DNA of 64,000 nucleotides, taken from Pedobacter sp. SYSU D00535. GTDB taxonomy: Bacteria; Bacteroidota; Bacteroidia; Sphingobacteriales; Sphingobacteriaceae. This document shows, one piece after another, positions 8,485-18,325 of the stretch (position 1 is the stretch's first letter; the number at the start of each line of letters is the position of its first letter). A program made the translations under genes and the position numbers. The notes under the pieces are model-generated. The model saw only the letters and a program-made list of their open reading frames with translations. It was not told the origin of the DNA and made no database searches. The stretch covers positions 248,001 to 312,000 of the forward strand of contig NZ_JAFEWD010000003.1 in assembly GCF_017355855.1 (NCBI RefSeq). The letters run 5' to 3'.

Positions 8485-9918
8485 TCACTCCGCTTTTAGC
8501 TTCGCCAGCATCCATTTCCATCGGAGGTTGTCATCCATCGCCGCCAGCTTTTCGAATGTCTCGATCGCCATTTTCTTATTGCCCTGTCGTTTGTAGGTTT
8601 CCGCAAGCTGATCATAGGTGTTTACCGACTTGGGATACTCTTGCAGGTTGTACTGGTAGATCTGGATGGCCTCTTTGATCTTGTTTTGTCGACGCAACTC
8701 ATTGCCCACATACAACAGCTGCTGCTCGTCGAAGCTAAAGCGAGGGTGCTGCTGCGCTTTTAGTTCCTGGTACAGGCTGATCGCTTTCTTGGCGCCCCGT
8801 TTTTTAACAGTGGAATAAACGGTATCGTAAACCGCCCAGGTGTAGGTGTAGGTTTCCACTGGTGATCTCGAATCCAGCAGATGTTTGCCCAGATCCGTCA
8901 CGCTGTTGCTGGTGTTAGAGAGAATGATGATCCCTCTTTTTCTAACCTTATCCACGCCAATAAAGCTGTAATAACCGCCCGTGCTTCCGTCTTTGTACAC
9001 GATGTTTTCACCGTTTTGATTATACAGCGTCCAGCCCATCGCCATAAATTCTTTGCCTTCTTTTTTTGCCTGCGGCAGATGGGAGAGTTCTATAGCGGGC
9101 TGAAGACGGGTTTGGACCAGTCCTGCATTGGCAGCAGCAAAAGTTAGCAGATCATTCGCGCAGGAACGCAAACCTCCCCCTGCCACCAGCTGAATATCCC
9201 ATTCGCTGCTTCGAGCGCCATTGGGCAGATGAGGCGGCGCAAGATTCTCTCGGAGCTGAGGGGTTAATTTATATACCGTGCGGTCCATTCCCAATGCAGC
9301 ATTAATTCTTTCTTTGGTGAGTGTTTCGAAGTCCTTTCCGGAAACTTTGGTCACGACCTCCCCCAGCAGGCAAAATCCGCTGTTGGAGTACTGAAACCTT
9401 GCATTGGCTTCCCGGGTAGGGGTAAAGTTCGAGATATACTCGTACAAGAGTTCCGGGGTATAGTCGGCAAAGGGGTTGTCTAAATTCCCAGGATCTACAT
9501 TGACAGGATTACGGGGGAAGCCGGCCCGGTGGCTAACCAAATGCCGGAGCGTAATCTGCTTCCCATTCATAGCGGGGACCCTAACATAAGAAGGAACGAA
9601 CTTGGAAACCGGATCGTCCAGCTGAACTTGGTTTTCCAGACTCAGATCCGCCAGCAGTAACCCTGCAAAAACCTTGGTAATAGAGCCGATCTCGTACATG
9701 GTGTTGCCATCTGGTTTTCGCCCGTCTGTATCGCTAAGCCTTCCAGCGCTGATGATGTGCCGCCCGCTACTGTCAACAATGCCTACGATGATGCTCTTTG
9801 CCCTTTTGTTCGCCACCTCTCTATCAATAAGAGCCTGGATTTGTTCTGTTTGTATCTGTGCCTGAGCGAAGCCGCAGCTGATGAGCAGGAAGCCGAGGAG
9901 TGTAATGATTTTAGTCAT
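8485..9918 (-). CDS. Serine hydrolase, beta-lactamase/class C fold, with C-terminal TPR region
   Basis: The start chosen is ATG 9918, giving 477 aa with a signal peptide (residues 1-20, ending FAQA); an upstream ATG at 9975 would add 19 non-signal residues. The penicillin-recognising domain shows Ser79-xx-Lys82 (SITK) and Tyr177-x-Asn179 (YSN). The third motif is of the DGSTGG kind near residue 310. After ~360, a helical tail with TPR-like repeats (residues ~400-470, AIQIYQYNLQEYPKS and neighbours) is present. Such proteins act in the periplasm as D-aminopeptidases, esterases or PBP4-type enzymes; the exact substrate cannot be told. It is monocistronic. Confidence 0.88.
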   Translation of the reverse strand: MTKIITLLGFLLISCGFAQAQIQTEQIQALIDREVANKRAKSIIVGIVDSSGRHIISAGRLSDTDGRKPDGNTMYEIGSITKVFAGLLLADLSLENQVQLDDPVSKFVPSYVRVPAMNGKQITLRHLVSHRAGFPRNPVNVDPGNLDNPFADYTPELLYEYISNFTPTREANARFQYSNSGFCLLGEVVTKVSGKDFETLTKERINAALGMDRTVYKLTPQLRENLAPPHLPNGARSSEWDIQLVAGGGLRSCANDLLTFAAANAGLVQTRLQPAIELSHLPQAKKEGKEFMAMGWTLYNQNGENIVYKDGSTGGYYSFIGVDKVRKRGIIILSNTSNSVTDLGKHLLDSRSPVETYTYTWAVYDTVYSTVKKRGAKKAISLYQELKAQQHPRFSFDEQQLLYVGNELRRQNKIKEAIQIYQYNLQEYPKSVNTYDQLAETYKRQGNKKMAIETFEKLAAMDDNLRWKWMLAKLKAE

Positions 9919-10055
9919 GAGAGCAGGTGTTAGTTCAGATTCAAAGGTAGGTTGGAGAGTGTGATTTAACGGCAAGCGAATAGGCCAGCGGAGGGAACTA
10001 TTCGGTAAGTCAGGGGTTTAGGGCGGTGAGTGGGGGACAAAACCTAATGATACCC

Positions 10056-10192
10056 GCTCTTCGAGATTCGCAATCTCGAAGCCGTATCGCTGGATTTTCA
10101 ATCCAGATTCATTGTAATAAAATTTGACTAACCGTTCTAATCGGTTCACAGGACCCACGATAGGAGCTTCGGAATTACAAATTCCGAAGAGC
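10056..10192. repeat. Full copy of the 137-bp triple-hairpin element
   Basis: GCTCTTCGAGATTCGCAATC starts the copy and CCGAAGAGC ends it. All three hairpins are intact. It lies in the gap between two minus-strand genes (9919-10226), which contains nothing else recognisable. Confidence 0.92.
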
Positions 10193-10226
10193 AGCAGGTG
10201 TACTTAAACCGGACTGGGAATTACTA

Positions 10227-11324
10227 TCATTTTGTTTCGATAGTCTTTTCGTCAGCAATTCTTAACAAGAACTCTGCAATTCGTTGTGTTTCAACTCCTG
10301 TAAAAATTGGTTTGAAATACTTTACATAGCCAAGGAGTTCGCCGACACTTAAAACTTTCACGTATTGAAACTCTTCTTTCGGTTTTGTATTAGTCAAAAC
10401 AATGAGGCTTTTAATCGATATCCTTTTTTCACCCCAATGATGCTTATCCAACCCTAAATGATGGTTGCTTATTTCATTGTTAAGTAATTTAAATAAAACA
10501 AAACTAGTTCTCTTGATTTGCTCTACTGGTGAACGTAAACCTAAGTTTGCTATCGATTTGTCGCTCCAATTTTTGGTTTCGATTAGAAATATACCTGATC
10601 GTGCTACAAGTAAATGGTCAATTTGAACTGATTTGATATAGTCATTCTCCTGGCGATCGTAAATGGCAGGTGAGAAAGAAACTGCAAAATCATTAATTAA
10701 AAAATACTCGTCTGGAAGAGCTTCCAATGTTTTAACGACCATTTGCTCCCCCAAGGCTCCATAAATGAGATTGCTTGCTTCTTCAATAACTGATTTTTTT
10801 CTGTCGATTTCCCACAAAGATGATCTAGCACTTTCTTCAACAGCTGTATCAAACTGCGAGGTAATGAATTGCAACCGATGCTTCTTTGCTTTACTAAGCT
10901 CAACAAGTTCGCTAATTGATTTCGCTACCTTTTTATCAAAATTTCGTTCTTTCTCAAAGACTTGTCTTTTGTAAATCCATTGCTTTAGATTCTTTTGCAG
11001 TCTCTGAAATAAATTTGTTGAGTCGCCATATGTTAGATGGGTTAATTGCTGTTTCAGTTGAGCAATTTCATTCGTCAATCTTTGTTCCTCTTGGTGTTTC
11101 TTTGTCTCTATTGTGAGGTCTAACTGCGGCAAATGTGCATTCAGTATACTTTTCTCCTGCTCGATAAGTTCTTCATGTTCAGCAATCAATTGTTGTCGCA
11201 AAGTTGGATACGCCCCTCGAAAACTAATCACTTCCTTCAAGGACTTGAACTCACGAATATTGCTTTCTTCTAAATGTGATTTCAAAGCAGTAAGTGAACC
11301 AATTGTTCTATATGTCCTGCACAT
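10227..11324 (-). CDS. NERD (nuclease-related) domain protein
   Basis: The protein (365 aa) begins with ~65 residues of unknown fold, continues with long charged helices predicted as coiled coil (~70-180, with many Gln/Glu/Lys), and ends with a NERD domain (~190-310). There, GALGEQMVVKTL, VQIDHLLVARSGIFLIETKNW gives the Asp and E-x-K of the restriction-like nuclease core. NERD proteins are often found near defence genes and may cleave or bind nucleic acid. It is the first gene of a defence-like stretch; the helicase starts 550 bp away on the other strand. Confidence 0.85.
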   Translation of the reverse strand: MCRTYRTIGSLTALKSHLEESNIREFKSLKEVISFRGAYPTLRQQLIAEHEELIEQEKSILNAHLPQLDLTIETKKHQEEQRLTNEIAQLKQQLTHLTYGDSTNLFQRLQKNLKQWIYKRQVFEKERNFDKKVAKSISELVELSKAKKHRLQFITSQFDTAVEESARSSLWEIDRKKSVIEEASNLIYGALGEQMVVKTLEALPDEYFLINDFAVSFSPAIYDRQENDYIKSVQIDHLLVARSGIFLIETKNWSDKSIANLGLRSPVEQIKRTSFVLFKLLNNEISNHHLGLDKHHWGEKRISIKSLIVLTNTKPKEEFQYVKVLSVGELLGYVKYFKPIFTGVETQRIAEFLLRIADEKTIETK

Positions 11325-11872
11325 TTTGTCTGTCGATTATTAATATTCAGGGTTGCTACTTTTCCCCGGTATTGGTTCGCAACATGGCGAAGTGGAATAC
11401 TCGAAGCATAAATGACAGTTTTAAATAAATGTTCAGTCGAAGAATTTCGGCAATAATTCTGATCATCTAACAATAATAGCAAGTTCGCTTTGTATTACAA
11501 ATAAGGTGTTCGAGTTACAAACTCTAACTAGCAAACTATTTACATGCTCGCGACAGCTGAGGACACGCACAAATGTTTGCGACCTGAGGTGATCCTCATG
11601 AGTCCTGCGAACATCCCTTTGTGCAGGATTATTATGCGGGAATAACTAAAACAGAGGCGGAACGAAGGATTAGGGAAATGCTGGGATAGTTGAGGAGAAA
11701 AGCCTCACCTCTCAGGATCTCTACTTTCTCCCGCTCACTATCGAGCAGCCGTTCTAGATCGGGATAGCAATCTAACTTCCCGCAAATTTTTATTCGCCCT
11801 TATCATCTATTGAAATATTCAATTACATTTGGAATAGGGAGGGTATGGAAACCTTAGTACTCTCAGTCCTGT
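11325..11872. other. Intergenic region between NERD and helicase genes, with possible gene remnant
   Basis: No full gene is seen. On the plus strand, 11584-11688 holds an open stretch without a clear start, whose C-terminal part reads like a real protein end (Glu/Arg-rich, KTEAERRIREMLG). It may be the remnant of a lost gene. The segment ~11500-11535 has a worn palindrome resembling the other intergenic repeats. The last ~60 bp is AT-rich and probably carries the promoter of the helicase gene. Confidence 0.4.
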
Positions 11873-14800
11873 ATGATGAAGACCGAGCTCGGCTTATACG
11901 AGCAATTGATTAATAAACTTTTTTACAACAAGCTTCAGACGATTTCAGATGAAGAATTCTTTGTTAAAACTACCGTTCTTGACAAGGAAGAGGCTGCCCG
12001 TTATCTAAGCCAGTATCTGTCCGAAACAATTCGTTTTGCTTTAAGTGAACTGAAGGGCGACGACAGCTTGCTGAAACAGGTAGAGTTATCCAATAAGATC
12101 ATCCAGGTATTGATTGATGAACTTCCTAAACTGGACATCTCAAACAATCTCCTGAAAAGCGGGGAGGTTTTGCAGGCTGTGTTTTCAAAGCTAGATTCCC
12201 CTTACACCAACTTTGGGGAGCGTCTGAAGCAGATAACCCCTTACACCCGTTTATCTCAAAGCGAGCTTTTTACAGGCAACAACGTGGGGATCTCCCTGGA
12301 AAGCGAAATCAGGAAGGAAATTCTATCTGCGGATGAAATCTACTGGCTCGTCTCTTTTATCAAATACTCAGGCATCCGGATATTTAAAGAAGAGCTCGAA
12401 GAGTTTACAAACAGCGGACGGAGGTTAAAGATCATCACCACTTCCTATATGGGAGCAACCGATCTGAAAGCCGTTGAATTTCTTTCGGGTCTTAAGAACA
12501 CAGAAATAAAGGTTTCCTATAATGGAGATCATGAGCGACTGCACGCGAAAGCTTACTTGTTTCTAAGGAACACAGGCTTTCATACTGGCTATATCGGTTC
12601 CTCAAACATTTCCCGTTCTGCCTTAACCAACGGTTTGGAGTGGAACTTAAAAGTAACCACGAGGGAGATCAATCATATCATTGATAAGTTCAAAAAGACC
12701 TTTGAGACATATTGGGAGGACAAAGAATTCGAATATTACCGAACAGGTAGGGACGCCGAAAAGCTAAGCAGGGCATTAAAAACGCAGAGATTCCAAGAAC
12801 GTTCCGGCCTTACGGCCTTTTTCGATCTGAAGCCATTTCCTTATCAGGAGGAAATATTGCTAAGCTCGAATCCGAGCGAATTGTACATAAACGATATAAG
12901 AATTTGGTAGTCGCAGCAACCGGAACGGGAAAGACTGTTATTTCTGCTTTCGACTATAAAAGGTTCAAGAGCCAGAAGGAGCGGGCCAGACTGCTTTTTA
13001 TTACTCACCGGAAAGAGATTCTGCAACAGGCACAGGAAACGTTCAGACACGTCCTACGCAACGCGAACTTTGGAGAGTTATGGGTTGATGGCATTGAACC
13101 AAGTAATTTAGAGTACGTTTTCGCCTCGGTACAGACGCTGCGAAACCGTATGGTAGATCTGAAGCTTAGTCCTGATTTTTATGATTTCATTATCATTGAC
13201 GAAGTTCACCACGCTCCTGCAACCAGCTACCGCTTTATTTTCGATCGCTTTACTCCAAAAGTTCTTTTAGGATTAACTGCCACTCCCGAACGGATGGATG
13301 GCGAAGACATCGTGAAGGATTTCTGCAACACGATCGCTGCAGAGATCAGATTGCCGGAAGCAATTAACCGGAAGTTGCTTTCTCCTTTTCAATATTTCGC
13401 TGTTTCTGACTCGGTTGACCTGAGCCAAATAGCCTGGAGAAACGGTCGCTACGATATCAACGAATTGACAAAACTCTATACTGCGGAAGACAGAAGGGTA
13501 GGCGAAGTGTTGGAGAACTGCGACAAGTATTTAACAGATCTGCATGAAGTTCGGGCTCTGGGATTCTGCGTTAGTCAGGCGCATGCGCAGTACATGGCCG
13601 AGAAGTTTGTTCTGGCAGGTTTGAAAGCTGAATATTTGACCAGCAATAGTCCTGGCGACCGGGATGGCGTGCGGCAACGCCTAAGGAACAAGGAAATCAA
13701 CTACCTTTTCGTGGTGGATATTTTCAATGAGGGGGTAGACATCCCTGAAATTGATACCGTTCTCTTTCTTCGCCCGACAGAGAGTTTGACTATTTTTCTG
13801 CAGCAGCTGGGTCGAGGACTCCGCTTAGCTGATGCTAAAGAGTGTTTGACCGTGCTCGATTTTGTAGGTAATGCAAACGCCCAGTACGACTTCGAACATA
13901 AATTCCGAGCATTAGTAGGCAAAACTCACACTTCCATAGAGAAAGAAATAGAAGACGAGTTTCCGCATCTGCCTTTAGGCTGCTCAATAATACTTGAGAA
14001 AAAAGCTAAGGAAGTGATTCTGCGAAATATCAGAGAGGCCATAGGCTTTAACAGGAACCAGCTCATTGCTAAGATCAGAAGATTTCCGCTCAATTCCACC
14101 CTTCCCTTAACGCTAAAGAACTTTCTGGAATTCAATCATCTGGAATTACCTCTGCTCTATAAAAAGGGAAGTTGGAAGAGATTGCTGGCTGCGGCAGGTA
14201 TTTTAGCAGACTTTGTTGAGCCACAAGAAAAGGAACTGACGAGATTTATGACGCGATTGCTCTCCTGCAATTCCTACAGCTATCTGAATTTCATTAAGCG
14301 CCTAATAAAGGAAGATTGGCAAATAGCAAAGCCAACAGCAGAGGAAGAAGTACTGCTCCTGATGCTTCACTATGACGTTTGGCGGGAGGCAGGAACCAAG
14401 CTAGGATATAGAAATGTGACTGAAAGCCTTTCCGTGCTAAGAAGCAACCCGGTAATGATTTCTGAAGTGGAAGAGCTGGTGGATTACCTGATCGATCAAA
14501 TTGATTTCGTGGAGAACGATATCGAACTTCCCTTTCCGAGCCCTCTGAAACTACACAGCCGCTATAACCGTGACCAGATCCTTACAGCATTAGGACTGCA
14601 TACTTTTGAAAAAGCCTCCTCCAACCGCGAGGGAGTAGCATTAAACAAAGAGCTCAATGTAGAAGCCTTATTCATTACCCTAAAGAAATCAGAAAAAGAG
14701 TATTCTCCGACTACCCTTTACGATGACTATGCCATCAACGAATACCTCTTTCATTGGCAATCTCAAAACGCTACTTCGCCTGAATCATCGAAAGGGCAGT

Positions 14801-15015
14801 CCTATCTCAAACATCAGCAGCTGAATAAAACCATCCTGCTTTTTGTAAGGGAACAGAACGACGATGAGTATGGAAACACGATGTCCTATGTGTTTTTAGG
14901 AGATGCAAACTTTATGAAATCAAGCGGCTCCAAGCCGATGAATATAGAATGGAAATTAAATGAACCTATGCCGGCTTATCTGTGGAAGGAGAGCGGGAAG
15001 CTGGCGGTGGGGTAG
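11873..15015 (+). pseudogene. PLD nuclease-SF2 helicase-DUF3427 protein, broken by one frameshift
   Basis: Two overlapping frames encode one ~1047-residue protein. The first (11873-12910) carries the phospholipase-D-like nuclease domain, with His224-x-Lys226 (HAKAYLF) and the GSSN block. The second (in frame from ~12859) has the SF2 helicase: Walker A ATGTGKT, DEVHHA box, motif V around FNEGVDIPEID and motif VI QQLGRGLR. It ends with a DUF3427 domain (LFITLKKSEKEYSPTT, IEWKLNEPMP). The frame is lost at 12857-12859, where TTG-CTA would read TTG-GCT-AAG with one more G. Family members are single proteins found in restriction or phage-defence contexts. If the deletion is real the gene is dead, since the nuclease and motor are separated and the second part has no good start (TTG 12904). 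Confidence 0.88.
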
Positions 15016-15109
15016 GACGTTGAAATACCATTCTTTATATTAAACCCACTCGGTTTCATCCTCATCGGTTGCGTCGGGTATCTCAGCTTTGAAGTCGACG
15101 CACTAAGCA

Positions 15110-16273
15110 TTAGAACGGGAGTAGATCAACTTGGAAGACGAATTGTTCCGTGTACTTGCAATAAAGTAAGAGCCATTCTGATGTCTCTTTATTTACCCTT
15201 GGATCTGAATTTAGAAAATTCGTTAAATTCTGAGATTCGGTACATGCAATCTCTAAAATTGCTGTTTCTTCGTTATACGATAAATAAAGCGTCTTAAAAT
15301 CTTCTGACGTATATTCCGCTTTATCATAACATGCCCACCTGAGTGAGTTTAGGAGTTTTGAGCCAAATTCTTGAATTATTATTGAACGCGCCGAATAGGA
15401 CTTCCTGAATTGGACGGCAAAAAAGTCGTTGTAAAGGTCGGCGACAATTTTTTTGTTGAGGGAGTGAAGATGTTCGTAGTCCTGGAGAGCATTGTCAAGC
15501 TTAGCATACTTTATGAATTCTATGCGAGCGTGATGTTCCTTCTTGGCAATGATAAATCTATTGATGTAATTAATTCGAGAAATTTCTTTCTCCGTAATCT
15601 CCTCATCGTTACACTTCAATTCGAGAAATTTTTCTACATCCGCTATCGTTAGGAGGTTGAAATTGTAATAACATGAGACCCCTTCTCTCCGGACGGGAAG
15701 AGTGTCAAGTTCGTAGGCTTGCGACTTTAGGAGCGTAATAATGCTATCAAATATAGCAGTGTCATTCTCTAACCGATTTTTCGTTTTCTGGCGATCGTAT
15801 TCTCTAAACGCGAACACTGTATCTTTATAGTCATATAGCTTCTTTAGAGTTTTGAAAGCATCGTTTTTTCCTAGTATAATATCCTGACCTTTTTTTGAGT
15901 CAAATTGGAAGTTGAGGGGTCTAACATTGGACCAATAAACGAACGGCATGCTTTTTACATTAGACTTCATCCCTTTAGCATTTCTGGTCAAAAATATCCA
16001 ATCTTTGAAGGTGCTTTTTTTGCATGAAATTAGGAGGGTTGTAAATACACGAATATTATCGACGTATTCCATTTTATAAGCAACGAGATCCATCTCTCTC
16101 TGCAATGGTTGAAAATCGTCAAGGTAGTAACGATTATGAATAACGTTCCATTTTAACGCTTCCAATTTTGTCGCAACTTTGTGTTCCAAAATAAAACCAG
16201 TTACATTTTTTACTTCTTCGGCAATACTTAGATTGGTATCTTTCAACGGCTCCTGCATGTTTAATTCTTGCAT
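15110..16273 (-). CDS. Putative PD-(D/E)XK-type restriction endonuclease-like protein
   Basis: The protein (387 aa; a second Met six residues in is equally possible as start) has an N-terminal ~110-residue region with the restriction-endonuclease layout: a helix with LEHKVATKLEALKWNV, then REMDLVAYK (Asp in the second strand) and LLISCKKS, where the usual E-x-K motif reads S-C-K. The remaining ~270 residues are mostly helical, Lys/Glu-rich and not recognised. It is convergent with the helicase gene and divergent from the HNH gene. The context suggests a defence role; the changed catalytic residue means activity is uncertain. Confidence 0.6.
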   Translation of the reverse strand: MQELNMQEPLKDTNLSIAEEVKNVTGFILEHKVATKLEALKWNVIHNRYYLDDFQPLQREMDLVAYKMEYVDNIRVFTTLLISCKKSTFKDWIFLTRNAKGMKSNVKSMPFVYWSNVRPLNFQFDSKKGQDIILGKNDAFKTLKKLYDYKDTVFAFREYDRQKTKNRLENDTAIFDSIITLLKSQAYELDTLPVRREGVSCYYNFNLLTIADVEKFLELKCNDEEITEKEISRINYINRFIIAKKEHHARIEFIKYAKLDNALQDYEHLHSLNKKIVADLYNDFFAVQFRKSYSARSIIIQEFGSKLLNSLRWACYDKAEYTSEDFKTLYLSYNEETAILEIACTESQNLTNFLNSDPRVNKETSEWLLLYCKYTEQFVFQVDLLPF

Positions 16274-16440
16274 TCCAAAGTTACTAATTCAATTCTACTA
16301 ACTGCTTAGGTTTTAGCGTTCTCGCAAAGAATGGGATTGATATTTTAAAGCAGGTAGATGACTCTTGCTCGTCTAACTTCCTACGTGTGCTGGTTTCTAG
16401 TTGCAACTCGAACCTTTATCCACTACTTTAGCTCTAGTAG

Positions 16441-17403
16441 ATGAGTCCGTTAAGCACCCTAAATAAACACCTCACCAAATTCACCCGTCTCAACCGTGCA
16501 AATACTGTCTACGGAAGGGCTCCTCATAAACCTGTTCTCCTAATTTCTATCATTGAGCTAATTGAAAAAGGACTGGTAACAGAAAACAGGGTGTATGTAA
16601 ACACAGATCTGGTAGCGGCATTTCAGGAGAACTGGCGCTTACTGGTAAACACGCTGCACCAGTCTGATTTTACCCAGCCCTTCTACTACCTGCAAAGCGA
16701 GAAGGTAGAAGGCCAGCAAATCTGGTTTCTTCAGGCGAAGCTGGGTTGTCAGATCAATGCACATATTAAGAGTGTAACGCGACTGTCGGAAGTATTGGAA
16801 TATGCATACTTCTCAGAAACACTCTATCTTCTTCTAACTGATCCGGTATCCCGGAATGTTATTAAATCTGTTTTGTTAGATACCTATTTCCCAGATACTA
16901 AGCAGCATTATATCCAGAGCAAGCAGAAGGGCGAAGGCTACATTCATGACATGGAAAGCTATCTGTTAAACGAGCCGGAAGCCGAGTATCGAACCATCAA
17001 AATAGAAACAGAAGAAGATGTCTTTGTAAGAGGCGGCCTGTTTAAAAAGCTGGTACCAAAAGTATATGACTCCACCTGCAGCTTCACAGGGATGCGACTC
17101 GAATCTACCTTCGGCCATAACTTCATAGACGCTTGCCATATTGTGCCTTTTAGCATCAGTCATGATGATAAGGTGAATAACGGCATTGCGCTCTGTCCGA
17201 ACCTGCATCGTGCTTTTGATCGTGGGCTGGTTTCCATTGATAACTCTTACCGGATTATTGTTTCTTCCCATGTTGCCGAGAATGATAACCATCCCTATAG
17301 CTTGAAGCAGTTGGAAGGCCGGAAGATGCGTTTGCCGTTTGGGTCGAGGTATTATCCGTCGTTGGAGAATTTGGATTGGCATAGAGGTAATATTTTTAAA
17401 TAA
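16441..17403 (+). CDS. HNH_2 restriction endonuclease with possible phosphorothioate-DNA-binding domain (McrA-like)
   Basis: The C-terminal half has the HNH_2 nuclease pattern, with His233 (ACHIVPF), Asn247 (VNNGIALC) and His256 (PNLHRAFD), preceded by a conserved Cys (DSTCSFTG). The N-terminal ~150 residues contain GRAPHKPVLLISIIELI and a downstream IWFLQAK strand. This resembles, from memory, the sulfur-binding domain of ScoMcrA-type enzymes, which cut DNA carrying phosphorothioate bonds. If so, it is a type IV, modification-dependent restriction enzyme. The next gene starts 8 bp after the stop codon, so the two form an operon. No dnd or ssp modification genes occur here, as expected for an enzyme aimed at foreign modified DNA. 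Confidence 0.75.
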   Translation: MSPLSTLNKHLTKFTRLNRANTVYGRAPHKPVLLISIIELIEKGLVTENRVYVNTDLVAAFQENWRLLVNTLHQSDFTQPFYYLQSEKVEGQQIWFLQAKLGCQINAHIKSVTRLSEVLEYAYFSETLYLLLTDPVSRNVIKSVLLDTYFPDTKQHYIQSKQKGEGYIHDMESYLLNEPEAEYRTIKIETEEDVFVRGGLFKKLVPKVYDSTCSFTGMRLESTFGHNFIDACHIVPFSISHDDKVNNGIALCPNLHRAFDRGLVSIDNSYRIIVSSHVAENDNHPYSLKQLEGRKMRLPFGSRYYPSLENLDWHRGNIFK

Positions 17404-17411
17404 AAATTATT

Positions 17412-17894
17412 GTGAAAAGAACTCTAATCTCAGTAGCCAATTGGCTTTCGATATTAATCATCAAACTAGTAGCTCGTCTGTTTGTGATCTTTGTGCCAAT
17501 TGTAATATTAATTGTAGCTTTTGTGGCGCTTATAGACCAGAACGAAGAGACAATTAAGATATCAAATGTTGGTTTTCTAATGTTTGTAGCGCTGGGGAAT
17601 GTCTGCTTCTCTTGGTCCAGAAGTCTGGAAAGTAGGGATCAAGACAAGAGTAAAACGGTAGCGCAGATGGGTGTTGAGTTTGTAATTGCCGCAATATTAT
17701 TTCTCATTGCTTCTATATGTAAGTATGCTCCAACTCTCAATATAGTAGCGTTTTCCCACAGTGTTATTCAAGATGTCCTCAATGGAATTGCGTTTATTTG
17801 CTTTATACTCGTGATCGTTATTTTTATGTTAAGCATATATCAGTTTTTCGACGTTTACTTCTCTGTATATATCAATGATCAAAAGGACGAGTGA
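17412..17894 (+). CDS. Small four-helix membrane protein in operon with the HNH endonuclease
   Basis: The 160-residue product is strongly hydrophobic, with segments at about residues 10-42 (long, perhaps two helices), 52-66, 88-106 and 122-148, and a short polar tail (YINDQKDE). I do not recognise a family. The 8-bp distance to the HNH gene implies cotranscription and perhaps a joint role. Membrane proteins coupled to nucleic-acid-sensing nucleases can serve as effectors, but no such mechanism can be read from the sequence. Confidence 0.65.
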   Translation: MKRTLISVANWLSILIIKLVARLFVIFVPIVILIVAFVALIDQNEETIKISNVGFLMFVALGNVCFSWSRSLESRDQDKSKTVAQMGVEFVIAAILFLIASICKYAPTLNIVAFSHSVIQDVLNGIAFICFILVIVIFMLSIYQFFDVYFSVYINDQKDE

Positions 17895-18001
17895 TCTTTT
17901 CATTGTTATAACACTGGCGACAGATTGAAGCCGTTTGGTCTCGCAAAGGTGAGGAATTAACAAGATGCTATCAGTTATAGTAACTCTTATCGGGGCTAAG
18001 G

Positions 18002-18325
18002 CTAGCAACTTTTAGATTTGATCCCTGCCTCATCTATTCGTGCTAGCAATTTGTCGATTTCGTCCGCTTGCGCTCCCTCTAGCTCTGATATTGTTTTTTC
18101 TCGCTGTTGGCCCACGAAGTCTCGAAGGTCCAGAGTGTTCGAATGGCTGCTATTAATTAAACAGCCACCCTTAATCAGTTGCCGAGGAGAGGAGGAGAAG
18201 TTGTGAACGATCTTGAAGTCGAAAAGATCCTCGCCGCGATCAAAATATTCAACGATTGCTTCTTTCGGATCGAGTATAATCTCCCCACAACCGTCGCAGT
18301 AAAGGGGATTTTTGTATTTATTCAT
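18002..18325 (-). CDS. Small hypothetical protein with N-terminal zinc-ribbon-like CxxC
   Basis: The protein is 107 aa. YCDGCGEII (residues 9-17) gives one CxxC pair near the N-terminus, and a further Cys lies around residue 55 (GGCLINSSH), with a His nearby that could complete a metal site. A polar helical tail (~70-107) ends in Cys. The family is not recognised. It stands alone between the HNH operon and the lipoprotein gene on the edge of the defence-like stretch. Confidence 0.5.
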   Translation of the reverse strand: MNKYKNPLYCDGCGEIILDPKEAIVEYFDRGEDLFDFKIVHNFSSSPRQLIKGGCLINSSHSNTLDLRDFVGQQREKTISELEGAQADEIDKLLARIDEAGIKSKSC

